A program made the position numbers and the translations under genes. From JAKAAZ01 sp963817855 (GTDB taxonomy: Bacteria > Acidobacteriota > Terriglobia > Terriglobales > Acidobacteriaceae), in contig CAWFQA010000004.1 of assembly GCA_963817855.1 (NCBI GenBank), forward strand, positions 496,001 through 560,000: a stretch of DNA of 64,000 bases, given 5' to 3'. This document shows, piece by piece, positions 55,536-64,000 of the stretch. The notes beneath the pieces are model-generated. The model was not told where the DNA came from and searched no databases. It was given only the letters and a program-made list of their open reading frames with translations. The stretch's first letter is position 1. Every line of letters starts with the position of its first letter.

Positions 55536-55578
55536 GCTGTGCTCCAATGTATCCTAACTGGCTGCGCGGCGGAGCGGT

Positions 55579-56673
55579 TCATCTCGGGCTGGGAACCAGG
55601 GTATGGGCTAACGAAAGGCGGGCCAATACGCGATGCACCACTCCCACGACTTCAGCCGGAAGAATCGACGTGAGGCATTTTTTCTTCTGCTCGATGCAGG
55701 TATCCAGATCGCATCCCCAGCAGTCGGTGCGGTGATAGACCACTTCATGTTGGTTGCCCCAGGGAAACCATGTGCGCGGTTTATTCCGTGCAGCGAATAC
55801 TGCGACGCAAGGCGTGCCAACGGTCGCCGCCAGATGCATGGGGCCGCTGTCGTGTCCCACAAAAAGCTTTGCCCGGGCAAGAACGGCTGCGGACTGCCGG
55901 GGAAGAAGTTTTCCGCAGAGATTCACAGACCGTCCTGCCCACGCTTCCGCGACGCGGTCGCTGACAGCAGTCTCTTCTCCGGCTCCGACTATCACCAATC
56001 CGTACTTCGGCAACTCCGCGGCCAAGGTATCCAGCACGCTGCGCCAATTGTCCGTGCCCCAATCCTTCGCCTGTACTTTTGTCCCGACGCAACATGCCAG
56101 CAGCGGCCGGCCTTGCACTGGCTCCAGCGCCTCTGCCGCGCGCTTATGCTCGTCAAGTGTCAGGCCAAGATCCCAATACTTCGGATCTTGCAGATCAATC
56201 TTTCCCAGACTTCGCATCAAGCGTGCCAGTCGAACCGCTTCCGGTTCATACCATCCAGTGACAGGATCGAGCCGGTTGGTGCGAGTGTCACGCGTCAGGG
56301 GCAATCCGATGATCGTAGGAATGCCGGAAAGCCGAAAAAATGCAGCGTCGCGTACCACTTCGCTCGCCAATCTTCGTGGCGTCAAGTAGACCAGTACCTG
56401 GGCGCGATAGGCGCGAATTTCCCGTTGCAGTGTAAGCAGGTCGCCCAGGTGCCGCGTCCCGACCGGATAGCGCATGTAACTATGTACCAGCCCCGAGCCT
56501 TCTAACACGGCAAACGCAGCCGGGGCTTTGCTATGCACAGGTATGTTGGTCAGTAGACGGCGTTCGGCATCGGGATAGGCGCGCGCAATTTGGTGAAAGC
56601 ATGGCAACGCGATGACAGTATCGCCCAGGCTTCCCAATCGATAAATCAGAACGCGTTCGATTTCAGATTGCAT
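55579..56673 (-). CDS. Glycosyltransferase family 9 (heptosyltransferase-like)
   Basis: 364 residues of the GT9/ADP-heptose:LPS heptosyltransferase family: VLIYRLGSLGDTVIALPCF at the N-terminus, KDWGTDNWRSVLDTLA in the middle, and FVGHDSGPMHLAATVGTPCVA as the donor-site motif. A Cys cluster near the end (CWGCDLDTCIEQKKKCL) is unusual for well-known heptosyltransferases. It lies 44 bp upstream of hldE on the same strand, consistent with a lipopolysaccharide-core operon. Confidence 0.9.
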   Translation of the reverse strand: MQSEIERVLIYRLGSLGDTVIALPCFHQIARAYPDAERRLLTNIPVHSKAPAAFAVLEGSGLVHSYMRYPVGTRHLGDLLTLQREIRAYRAQVLVYLTPRRLASEVVRDAAFFRLSGIPTIIGLPLTRDTRTNRLDPVTGWYEPEAVRLARLMRSLGKIDLQDPKYWDLGLTLDEHKRAAEALEPVQGRPLLACCVGTKVQAKDWGTDNWRSVLDTLAAELPKYGLVIVGAGEETAVSDRVAEAWAGRSVNLCGKLLPRQSAAVLARAKLFVGHDSGPMHLAATVGTPCVAVFAARNKPRTWFPWGNQHEVVYHRTDCWGCDLDTCIEQKKKCLTSILPAEVVGVVHRVLARLSLAHTLVPSPR

Positions 56674-56787
56674 ATGTGTGAAAGTCCAATGCTACTGCGT
56701 CATCGCCATCTTCACGAGACGAAATTCATCGCCGCGATTGAACCGTATAGCTGTTGGATGCTTCGCTGTTGACGGCTTCTCGTCGTT

Positions 56788-56799
56788 TATAATCATGGT
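56788..56799 (+). promoter_or_regulatory. -10 element placing transcription start at the nuoI ATG
   Basis: A perfect TATAAT at 56788-56793 is followed by six bases and the ATG at 56800, exactly where transcription would begin. No ribosome-binding sequence exists between them. This is the arrangement of a leaderless mRNA. Confidence 0.55.
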
Positions 56800-57285
56800 A
56801 TGTCGATTGTGCGCGATCTCGCTGCTGTTGCCAAAGGAATGAGTGTCACCTTCGGAGAAATCTTCAAGCCGACTGAGGTGGAGAACTATCCGGATGGCCC
56901 GGGACCGATGCGCGGAGCGAAGTTTGAACAGCGTTACCGCGGCCGGCACGTGCTGCAACGCGATGAAAACGGCCTGGAAAAATGCGTGGCATGTTTTCTG
57001 TGCGCCGCCGCATGCCCGTCCAACTGCATTCACATCGAGGCTGCTGAAAACACGGCAGAGCAGCGAATTTCCAGCGCCGAGCGGTACGCCAAGGTATATA
57101 ACATCGACTACAACCGCTGCATATTTTGCGGATATTGCGTCGAAGCTTGTCCCACGGACGCCATCACGCACGGCCACGGTTTTGAATCCTCTTCGTTCAA
57201 CACCACAACGCTGGTGATGCGCAAAGAAGATCTTCTGGCGCCGATGCCGGGCTCCCCGGCCCCGTTAGAACCTTCCACTCCATAA
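56800..57285 (+). CDS. nuoI: NADH-quinone oxidoreductase subunit I (8Fe ferredoxin-type)
   Basis: 161 residues with two complete [4Fe-4S] motifs: C62, C65, C68 and C76 with C72 (KCVACFLCAAACPSNC), and C107, C110, C113 and C117 (RCIFCGYCVEACP). The N-terminal GMSVTFGEIFKPTEVENYP is typical of NuoI, which carries electrons toward quinone in complex I. No other nuo gene is in the window, so the gene is detached from its operon or belongs to a split nuo set. Confidence 0.92.
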   Translation: MSIVRDLAAVAKGMSVTFGEIFKPTEVENYPDGPGPMRGAKFEQRYRGRHVLQRDENGLEKCVACFLCAAACPSNCIHIEAAENTAEQRISSAERYAKVYNIDYNRCIFCGYCVEACPTDAITHGHGFESSSFNTTTLVMRKEDLLAPMPGSPAPLEPSTP

Positions 57286-57421
57286 CTGAAAACTACGCAA
57301 TCGCTAAGATAGAACGAAGGGGCTCTTCGGCCGCGCATTTTCTATTTCGAGCTTCGGGCAGCGACGAAGGTTCGCTTCATTTGCCGAACGATCGAATTTA
57401 ATCCCGGATGGAGAGATCGAG

Positions 57422-58018
57422 ATGAAAATACGGAATTTTTCGACACTGGGGATCGCCGCGGTACTTGCGTCCGCAATTCTTGCAGCGCCGAGCATCGCCG
57501 TCGCGAGCAGCCGACGCACGGCGTCAGCGACGTCTAACGAAGCCATGCCCCCCAAGGGGAGTGCGCCCTTGATGAAGTTCAAGATCCTGAACCAGAGCGC
57601 GCAGGAAACAACGTACGCGGTCATCTTCGGCGCTGGGGATGAAATTCTGGGCGGTCTAACCATGTTTGCGGAAGAACAGCACATTTCCGCGGCCAGAATT
57701 ACGGGCATCGGATCAATCCACAATGGAACCCTGGCGTGGCTCAATCCGAACACGAAGAAGTTTCGCATGATCCAAATCGATCAACAGGCGGAAGTGCTCT
57801 CGATGTTGGGCGATATCGCAATGTATCAGGGGAAGCCGGTGGTGCATGTGCACATGGTGGTTGGCTTCGGCGACGGCGCGGCGCATGGTGGACACCTGCT
57901 GCAGGCGCACGTCTGGCCTACGCTGGAGGTGATTGTTACGTCGTACCCGCGGCCGCTGTATAAGAAAGTTGATCCGGAGAAGGGCATCGCGGTGATTGAT
58001 CCGTCGATTCAAAAATAG
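57422..58018 (+). CDS. Exported PPC (DUF296)-domain protein
   Basis: 198 residues. A signal peptide (FSTLGIAAVLASAILAAPSI) precedes a PPC/DUF296 fold: FGAGDEILGGLTMFAEEQHI, ISAARITGIGSIHNGTLAW, PVVHVHMVVGFGDGAAHGGH and the closing LEVIVTSYP. The GxHVHxxVGxxDG..GGH histidines resemble the metal site of bacterial stand-alone PPC proteins. In plants the domain accompanies AT-hooks, but here the signal peptide puts it in the periplasm, so DNA binding is unlikely. Ribosome site GGAGAG precedes the ATG. Confidence 0.85.
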   Translation: MKIRNFSTLGIAAVLASAILAAPSIAVASSRRTASATSNEAMPPKGSAPLMKFKILNQSAQETTYAVIFGAGDEILGGLTMFAEEQHISAARITGIGSIHNGTLAWLNPNTKKFRMIQIDQQAEVLSMLGDIAMYQGKPVVHVHMVVGFGDGAAHGGHLLQAHVWPTLEVIVTSYPRPLYKKVDPEKGIAVIDPSIQK

Positions 58019-58127
58019 CGCTCGTCAGCAATGGAAGCAGACCAGCAACCCGCATCTTACTCTGAAAGCCCATGCCCGCAGACGAAATATTTCGTGGTCT
58101 GGACGTAGAGGGTAAAATGGTCATACG

Positions 58128-58177
58128 AAACTGGTTGCCTTAGCAACCAGTTTTGTGGATATGGTTGCTAAGGCAAC
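58128..58177. promoter_or_regulatory. Twin GTTGC-N4-GCAAC palindromes, candidate operator
   Basis: Site 1 (58128-58153) has 11-bp perfect arms, AAACTGGTTGC and GCAACCAGTTT, around CTTA. Site 2 (58164-58177) is GTTGC-TAAG-GCAAC. The two centres are 30 bp apart, about three helical turns, and 16 bases of one site are the exact inverse of the other. They lie ~100 bp upstream of the glucosaminidase-like gene. Dyads of this size are typical of MarR-type dimers (inference). Confidence 0.55.
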
Positions 58178-58279
58178 TGTTATTGTTCGGCGGAAAAAGT
58201 AGTTGTTGCAACGGACATTGGCACATTCATTGATGTCTTCCACGGATACTGGGATCAGAGTCCTTTCCCAGGAGTGTCC

Positions 58280-58756
58280 GTGTCCATCCAAACTATTTTT
58301 CTATCTCGTGCATATCGGTCTGCCCAAGCCGCACATCACATTTTCCCCGCATTTGCCGCCTGCGAGGCCGCACTGGAGTCGGGTTGGGGCCGCTCGCAGC
58401 TGGCCGCGGAGGCCAATAATCTTTTCGGCCAGAAGCAGAGTCATCCCCCGCTCGCCGGAACGGAAACGATTGCCATGCCGACGCGGGAATTTCTGCACGG
58501 CCACTGGCTGACGGTCTCGGCGAACTGGGCGAAGTTCGCCGACTGGAGCGGATGTTTCCACGCGCGCATGGAAGTGCTGGAAGGGTTGAGCCGCACTTTT
58601 CCACACTATGCGGCCGCATTGAAGGCAGCGAATGGTGAGCAATACGTGACTGCTGTATCGCTGAGCTGGTCGACCGATCCGGAGCGAGCGGGTAAGGTGC
58701 TAGCTGTTTATGACGCGCACGCGGGGGTTTTTGCGGGCATGCAGCGAGCGGCATAA
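58280..58756 (+). CDS. Glucosaminidase-domain protein (FlgJ/lysozyme-like)
   Basis: About 158 residues from GTG 58280, 5 bases after AGGAG. The sequence (AACEAALESGWGRSQLAAEA, NNLFGQKQSH) is the GH73-like glucosaminidase motif with the catalytic Glu in ALESGWG. There is no signal peptide, so it may be exported by other means or act inside the cell. It is like small phage-type or peptidoglycan hydrolases. No phage genes are nearby. Confidence 0.8.
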   Translation: MSIQTIFLSRAYRSAQAAHHIFPAFAACEAALESGWGRSQLAAEANNLFGQKQSHPPLAGTETIAMPTREFLHGHWLTVSANWAKFADWSGCFHARMEVLEGLSRTFPHYAAALKAANGEQYVTAVSLSWSTDPERAGKVLAVYDAHAGVFAGMQRAA

Positions 58757-58915
58757 GTGACCGCTTCTTGTTGTTGCTCGTGGCCGCGAAATTCCGGGTC
58801 CCAAAGTAGAGACTTGGGGCGCCCTCATCGACGTGCCGAAGCGCGATCTAATCGGCAGACAGATTGGATGCATCCAACATTCGGTATTCTTGTTTCAAGA
58901 AAGTAGAGAACAAAG

Positions 58916-60316
58916 ATGCCGACGCAGATTCGTTTTGGAACCTCGGGCTGGCGTGCGATTGTTGCCGAGGAGTTCACGCTGCCAAACATTCGGCGGGCGA
59001 TTGTTGGGATTGCTAAGTACGTGTCGAAGCAGCCGGGAAGGCATCGCATCCTGGTGGGCCGTGATCCGCGATTTATGGGAGAGATATTCGTTGATGAGGC
59101 GGCGCGGTTGCTGGCGGAGGGTGGCGTCGTTCCAGAAGTGATCGGCGAGGCCGCGCCCACACCCGCGATTGCCTATGCGGTACGCCAACGCAAGACGAGC
59201 GGAGCCATCAACTTTACGGCATCGCACAATCCGCCGGACTATAACGGGATCAAATTCTCCACTCCCGACGGCGCGCCGGCATTGCCGGAGGTGACTAAGC
59301 AGATAGAGGCAGAAATCGCCGGACTGGGAGACGTTGAGATTCCAGCTGGCACTGCCAAAGAGAAATTTGAAAACGTAGATGTGAAGCCGGATTACTTGAG
59401 GCGGCTGTCAGAACTGATCGACATCCAGGCGATCGCGAAGGCGAACCTGCGCATTGTGGTGGATCCATTTTGGGGAGCGGGTCGCGGGTATGCGCAGCAG
59501 CTGCTGACGGACAACGGCGTTTCCGCCTTGAGCGTCCACGATTATCGCGATGTTTTATTCGGCGGCCATGCGCCGGAGCCGGATGATGTCTTGTTGGGCG
59601 ACTGCAAATCCAAGATGCGGGAGACCGACGCGCACCTGGGGATTGCATCCGACGGCGATGCTGATCGATTCGGAATCGTCGATCGAGACGGAACTTTTAT
59701 CCAGCCGAATTACATCATTGCGCTGCTGTTCGACTACCTGGTGGAGACACGCGGATGGCGCAACGGCGTGGCGAAGAGCGTAGCGACGACAAACTGCATC
59801 AACGCGCTGGCGGAGCACTACAAGATCCAGCTATACGAAACGCCGGTGGGGTTCAAGTACATTGGCGAGCTGATCGACCAGGACAAGATTGCGATCGGCG
59901 GGGAAGAGAGCGCGGGCCTGACGATTCGCGGACATGTTCCGGAGAAGGACGGCATTCTGGCCGGGTTACTGGTCGCAGAGATGGTCGCGGTTCGCGGCGC
60001 GACAATTGGCGAGCAGCTTCAGACCCTTTTTGGCAAAGTGGGTTCCTTTTATCCGGTGCGAGAGAATTTCCACTTGACGCAACAGGCCAAAGACAACTTC
60101 ACTAAGAAGTTGAAGACAAAGCCGCGCGAACTTGCCGGCCGCAAGGTTTCCGCTATCGTTCGAACCGATGGGCTGAAGCTGGTTTTCGACGATGGATCGT
60201 GGGTTTGCTATCGTCTGTCTGGAACGGAACCTGTGGTGCGAGCCTATACAGAGGCTCGCTCCAAGGAAGATTCCGCGAAATTGACGGCAGCGGCGAAACA
60301 GTGGGTGCTGGAATAA
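58916..60316 (+). CDS. Phosphoglucomutase/phosphomannomutase family protein
   Basis: A 466-residue alpha-D-phosphohexomutase. It begins IRFGTSGWRAIVAEEFT; the phosphoserine is S103 in NFTASHNPPDYNG; the metal loop is SDGDADRFG; the sugar loop is GGEESAGL; and the phosphate-binding loop is YRLSGTEPVVR. Whether it prefers glucose, mannose or glucosamine phosphates cannot be told. The GGEES loop suits phosphogluco-/phosphomannomutase rather than GlmM. It lies 41 bp before the FtsB-like gene. Confidence 0.9.
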   Translation: MPTQIRFGTSGWRAIVAEEFTLPNIRRAIVGIAKYVSKQPGRHRILVGRDPRFMGEIFVDEAARLLAEGGVVPEVIGEAAPTPAIAYAVRQRKTSGAINFTASHNPPDYNGIKFSTPDGAPALPEVTKQIEAEIAGLGDVEIPAGTAKEKFENVDVKPDYLRRLSELIDIQAIAKANLRIVVDPFWGAGRGYAQQLLTDNGVSALSVHDYRDVLFGGHAPEPDDVLLGDCKSKMRETDAHLGIASDGDADRFGIVDRDGTFIQPNYIIALLFDYLVETRGWRNGVAKSVATTNCINALAEHYKIQLYETPVGFKYIGELIDQDKIAIGGEESAGLTIRGHVPEKDGILAGLLVAEMVAVRGATIGEQLQTLFGKVGSFYPVRENFHLTQQAKDNFTKKLKTKPRELAGRKVSAIVRTDGLKLVFDDGSWVCYRLSGTEPVVRAYTEARSKEDSAKLTAAAKQWVLE

Positions 60317-60357
60317 GCTACGATGTCGGATGAGGCGTGGATCGTGAGAATGTGCCG

Positions 60358-60774
60358 ATGAATCTTGGCTCGCGGAAGAAACTGCAGCGGCAGTTGATCT
60401 CTCACGATGTGCCTGTGTCCGTGCCGAAGGGCAGCCGAATCGCCCGTTTTTCTGCGTCTGCATTGGGAATGCGCCGAAGGGCAGCGACAGTGTTGGTTGT
60501 CGCTCTCTCTTTGTTTTTGGGCTTTTACGCGATCTTTGGCCACGATGGACTGGTGGCCTACCAGCAAAAGCAACATGAAGCCCAACAGCTGAACCGGCAA
60601 ATTCTCGATCTGCAAAGACAGAATGAGCGACTGGCGCTGCACGATCAGAGATTGAAGACGGATCGCGACACGATCGAGTACGAGGCTCGCGAGCAGATGC
60701 ACTACACCCGCCCGGGAGAAGTGATTTACACTCTGCCGCAGGCGCCAGCGCCAACCACACCGAAAACTAAGTGA
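60358..60774 (+). CDS. FtsB/DivIC-family septum formation protein
   Basis: 138 residues: a basic cytoplasmic tail, one membrane helix (VLVVALSLFLGFYAIFG), a coiled coil (QQKQHEAQQLNRQILDLQRQ) and the conserved end YEAREQMHYTRPGEVIYTLP, diagnostic of FtsB/DivIC. Such proteins join FtsL and FtsQ in the divisome. ATG 60358 is used; a GTG at 60337 is in frame. No other division gene is adjacent. Confidence 0.85.
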   Translation: MNLGSRKKLQRQLISHDVPVSVPKGSRIARFSASALGMRRRAATVLVVALSLFLGFYAIFGHDGLVAYQQKQHEAQQLNRQILDLQRQNERLALHDQRLKTDRDTIEYEAREQMHYTRPGEVIYTLPQAPAPTTPKTK

Positions 60775-60996
60775 CTTTTGAGCGATCTGACCCGTTCGTG
60801 CCAGCACCCTCTGGATTCTTCAGTGGCATCGGCGACCTCAGAATGACTCGTTTAATAGAGCGCTGAAATCCCCTCGATAGTAAAACCAGTATCAGTGGAA
60901 TGCCGCGAGAGAAGGAGGTCCCTAGACTGCGGTAGCTGCGGCGATCTCCACTCGGGATAACAATTCTTTTTAACTTACAGGATTGCTGCGATTGCG

Positions 60997-62536
60997 TTAG
61001 AAGTCGACGTGGAGGCGGACGCTTTCTACGTTGACCGGGCCGCGATCCTGGTTATAGCCCGGATGTTGAATGTTCTGGTAGTCCACCGCATAGTAAAGAC
61101 CACGCCAGGCGTGGACGTCGTAATACGCCTCCAAAATGTCTTCCCTTGCGTAATTCAAATTCCCATCCCCAAGCAAAAATCCCAGCCCGCCGAGCCGCAA
61201 ATAATTCTGATGATCTTTTTTAATAGCGTTAGTCACGAAGGCGACGCCGAATTTATCGAACTTTCGATGCCAACGTGATCCGGCATAGTCCGCGCCGAAG
61301 AGAAACGTCTGATCATCTTCTGTGTAGGCAAATGATTCGTGCTGGCCTTCATTCCACCCAAATCGGCCGGCGACGCGGAGGTTCGGGGTGACATCCTGCT
61401 CGAGGTTGATGCCGAAGCCGTACTTTAACGTGTCGAACTTTTCGACAGAGGTGATTTCCGGCGTCGGTGTCAGACCTTCCAGATAGTGATTGACGGCTTC
61501 GCGGTAGTCGCCCATATGAGCGTTGTTGCCATAGGCGAGAAGGCGGATGACGCCGTCGCGACCGGACAGAAATCCCTTGCGAATTTCGAACTCCATATTT
61601 TGCGCACGGGCCTGTCGCAAGTCCCATTCGAGCGTGATGCCGTTTGCGACGGTGGGCATCAAGGCAAGCGCGTAGCGCAGTGACCAGTTGCGATCGTCAT
61701 ACTCCGTAGCGACGCCGTAGGTGTAGCCGCGAGTGTCGGCTGCATAATCCCACGCACCGTTGTTGTCGATGGTCCAGTTCATAAACTGGAGGTGGCTGTC
61801 GCTCAAAACGGCATTGACGTCGAATGTGTCCGGCAGCGTGAATTTCCCGATCCGCAGATCAAGCCGCCGCACCGGCGCCTTGGTCGCGAGAGCAAGGAAG
61901 GTGCGTTGCTGAGGGATCGTTTCATTGGTGAAGCCGATGGTCTGGTGGAGTTCGACGCGCGCGGTGTAGGGGGCTGGACCCAGGTTAGGATTGCGAACCA
62001 CATCGAGGTTGGTGAAGCCAGCCAGACCGAGGGCCTGACTGAGGCCACGGCCGCCGGCGTTTTCTTCGTCGTAGAGCGCGTCGGTTTCATATCGCGAATT
62101 TCTGTTGAGTTGATATCCCAGGTACAGTGTGGCTACTTCCGAGGCTTTGTATTGAAAGGGCGCAGTGAAACTATTAGGCCCTTGATACGGAGAATGAAAA
62201 TTTCCATGCAACTGAAAAATGGTGTTCGCCTGGCCGCTGATCCAGTAGCGAGCTGTGTCAGAGTGCGGGAAGAAAGTCAGTGGTGTTTCGGCGGGCGGCG
62301 GAGTGTTGAGCGCCAGGGATGGGGAAGTGGTCGTGACCGGCGTTTGCTGCAGATTCGGCAGCCACGCTTTCGCGGCGATTTCGGAGGTCTCGGCGACTGA
62401 GATGTCGGTTCACCGCGAGGAAGTACAAAAATGCCCGCGCGGTTGTCGGAAGCGGCGAAAGCGGATCTCTGAGAACGGATGTTGGTTGACTCGCCTGCAG
62501 CAGACATATCGCGAGTAGGAAGTTACAAGTCAACAT
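60997..62536 (-). pseudogene. Carbohydrate porin (OprB-like), N-terminal frameshift
   Basis: The 404-codon part ending at 60997 and the in-frame bases before it form a beta-barrel: FPHSDTARYWISGQANTIFQ, LGLAGFTNLDVVRNP, FMNWTIDNNGAWDYAADTRG, ending in the outer-membrane-type VRLHVDF. The frame is open up to 62409 but has no start codon and hits a stop at 62410. The signal peptide (MLTCNFLLAICLLQAS, ATG 62536 after GGAG) lies in another frame, so a one-base shift near 62400-62415 splits the gene. It would admit sugars through the outer membrane. Confidence 0.75.
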
Positions 62537-62585
62537 GAAGCTCCAGGGATTGCGCTTGTCAGGGATTTCTTAGGCGCGATATTAG

Positions 62586-62626
62586 TTAACTACAGTTAAA
62601 GTAATGCCGGCCATATGCTTTAACTG
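62586..62626. promoter_or_regulatory. TTAACTG/CAGTTAA inverted repeats upstream of the porin gene
   Basis: TTAACT-AC-AGTTAA (62586-62599) is a perfect dyad. CAGTTAAAG (62593-62601) is the exact inverse of CTTTAACTG (62618-62626). Three half-sites lie 50-90 bp upstream of the porin start, a reasonable position for a regulator. Confidence 0.45.
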
Positions 62627-62761
62627 ATTTTTATGCACGATTGCAGTGGGCCAGGGCAGAGTAGCAAAGGATTCGTGTCTCAGAAGACGCGGCTATCGTT
62701 TCGCACGAATTTTACGATTCTGGATCGCGAAATTGTGCGGCAATTCCGTGAATTGTGGCCC

Positions 62762-63460
62762 CTAAAAGTGGCGGACCACATCCTCTTCTGTTGAAGTTTT
62801 GTGACGTTCGCGTTCCAGAGATCGGCTGACAAGATCTCGAGAGCCGAGGCCGACTGCCAGAGCGAGTGCAAGCACAATGCCGCCAAATAGAATGCCCAAA
62901 CCAAGGTCGACAATGCTGCGGGCGATGCCCAGATGATCGAGCACCATGGCGGCGGTGAAGACCAGGACCAGCCATTTCGCACCCAGACTAAGTAGGCGGG
63001 CGTGCTCCAGATTCATGTTGACGCCGTTGATGAGGACGCTGCGGGAAAGGAAGCGGGCAATGATGGTGCCGAGGATCAGCAACAGCACTGCGGTAACCAT
63101 CCTGGAAAGATAATCCACCACGTATCCCGACAAGCCGGAGGAGACGGAGGCGCCGAAGGCCGCGATTCCGACGAACAGACCGGCGACAACAGTGGCCCAA
63201 AAGACCACCCTGGTGGCCAGCACCGTTGGCGTTCTGGCGGAGGACCATGCGGGAGCGTTGGCTCCCCCCCACCGTTCCACGCGGGTGTCGAAGCCGATAG
63301 CTATAAGGACGAGGCGCAGAATGGCTGCCAAGATCCATCCGAGAACAACAGAGACCAGCAGCGCCACCGCAAACGCCAGAACGCCGGGCAGAAGTGTTGC
63401 GACTTTGAAGACGGCACGGTGAAGCGATTCCAGTAGCGCCTGATGTACTTGTTCCCACAT
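62762..63460 (-). CDS. Small-conductance mechanosensitive channel-related membrane protein
   Basis: About 232 residues with four to five membrane segments, including the repeated helix type that precedes MscS domains (VATLLPGVLAFAVALLVSVVL; ILGTIIARFLSRSVLING; DLGLGILFGGIVLALALAVG, then GLGSRDLVSR). The MscS beta domain and cytoplasmic vestibule are missing, so it belongs to the TM-helix-only group often called conserved TM helix proteins. Channel activity is uncertain. ATG 63460 follows AGGAG by 6 bases. Confidence 0.82.
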   Translation of the reverse strand: MWEQVHQALLESLHRAVFKVATLLPGVLAFAVALLVSVVLGWILAAILRLVLIAIGFDTRVERWGGANAPAWSSARTPTVLATRVVFWATVVAGLFVGIAAFGASVSSGLSGYVVDYLSRMVTAVLLLILGTIIARFLSRSVLINGVNMNLEHARLLSLGAKWLVLVFTAAMVLDHLGIARSIVDLGLGILFGGIVLALALAVGLGSRDLVSRSLERERHKTSTEEDVVRHF

Positions 63461-63486
63461 GACGGACTCCTGTTCTACTGCGGGCT

Positions 63487-64000
63487 TTACGGATGAAAGC
63501 GATCCGGCCAGCGCCATCGGGATAGGAGATAGGGCTTCTCCGACTCATAGGTGCGTGCCAACTGCTCCACTCGTTGTGGTGCGGCGGCGATGCCGCTCTG
63601 GTTGATTTCAACTGCGTAGGACGCGACCCATCCGAGGTAGAGCGGTGTGAGCGCGCCAAACAGATGGGTGCGATGAATGTTGCGAAGACGGTGGGCAAGC
63701 GCGAAATCGTAAATGATGCGGGCCCACAGCGTGTCCGGCATATGAAACTCGTCCGGAGAAAGACGGGAAAGCTTTTTTAGTTCCAGCAAAGTGACAGGCG
63801 GCAGAATCAGCGCCCAGAAATCGCGCAGATTGCGCTCGCCCAGCTGGAAAGCTTCGACCATGCGGCGAACGTCGACAGTGTCGGTCGCTTCGGTGGCGGT
63901 GGATGGGGCGCCGAAAATCGGCGCTTCGTGCGAGCCGCGAATGCGCTGCCAGAACGCGGCGTTGTCCTCCATATCGAGAAACAAGGGGCCAGTCAACTGG
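63487..64000 (-). CDS. Probable glycosyltransferase, C-terminal part (5' end outside window)
   Basis: The frame is open to the window edge, so only the C-terminal ~171 residues are seen. The segment (MVEAFQLGERNLRDFWALIL, LPPVTLLELKKLSRLSP, MPDTLWARIIYDFALAHRLR, ALTPLYLGWVASYAVE) resembles the end of large acidobacterial GT2-type glycosyltransferases, recalled from memory only. The catalytic domain is outside the window. It lies 26 bp upstream of the MscS-related gene on the same strand. Confidence 0.5.
   Translation of the reverse strand, partial: QLTGPLFLDMEDNAAFWQRIRGSHEAPIFGAPSTATEATDTVDVRRMVEAFQLGERNLRDFWALILPPVTLLELKKLSRLSPDEFHMPDTLWARIIYDFALAHRLRNIHRTHLFGALTPLYLGWVASYAVEINQSGIAAAPQRVEQLARTYESEKPYLLSRWRWPDRFHP

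Overview
The window looks like chromosomal DNA from an Acidobacteriota bacterium of the class Terriglobia (Koribacter/Acidobacterium relatives). This is an inference from gene content: a FecR protein with a W/G-rich exported domain, FG-GAP plus Ig-like exported proteins, a sulfatase-TPR fusion, an ECF sigma/anti-sigma/DUF4252 operon, a carbohydrate porin with a typical acidobacterial N-terminus, and an intergenic palindromic repeat starting GTCATTCTGAGC. Base composition is moderately GC-rich and even. I found no tRNA, rRNA, transposase, integrase, phage module or CRISPR array.

Layout. 1-7 kb: 3' part of a sulfatase-TPR gene, tadA, a probable structured small RNA with a strong terminator, a small exported protein, thiG-ruvC, and a broken FG-GAP gene. 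7-16 kb: FecR protein, rsmA, an actinobacterial-type glycogen synthase, an APC permease, an alpha/beta hydrolase, RNase J and an AhpD-like protein. 16-22.3 kb: a lysine/aspartate-family cluster on the minus strand (asd-lysC-dapB, then dapA and dapD), with a phosphatase-gene remnant beside dapD. 22.3-32.5 kb: cupredoxin-like lipoprotein, NAD-type isocitrate dehydrogenase, nrdR, a copper P1B-ATPase with an unusual metal-binding front end, a class A penicillin-binding protein and proS. 32.6-36.3 kb: STAS protein, KpsF/KdsD isomerase, a small exported protein and a TlpA/DsbD-alpha pair. 36.4-44.4 kb (minus): smc, purC, cvpA, a Fis-type regulator and a secretin. 44.6-54 kb: SDR, a 34-residue membrane peptide, a TPR protein, YmdB phosphodiesterase, Rrf2 regulator, ispG, TPR protein, YvcK, then the ECF sigma operon. 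54-64 kb: hldE plus a GT9 heptosyltransferase, orphan nuoI, exported PPC-domain protein, glucosaminidase-like protein, phosphohexomutase, FtsB-like protein, a broken carbohydrate porin, an MscS-related membrane protein and the end of a probable glycosyltransferase.

Functionally this is mostly a housekeeping region: amino-acid, isoprenoid, purine and thiamine biosynthesis, envelope assembly (PBP, KDO/heptose supply, secretin, porin), chromosome segregation and redox/metal handling. Three genes (FG-GAP, smc, porin) have reading-frame breaks. In smc, normally essential, the break is exactly one base, which points to sequence or assembly indels at least there. The most unusual items are the structured RNA at about 2.72-2.94 kb, four tandem CX7C repeats in the sulfatase-TPR protein, the YHS3-HMBD2 copper ATPase, the twin operators at 58.13-58.18 kb, and several genes whose -10 element lies 6-8 bases before the start codon, suggesting leaderless transcripts.
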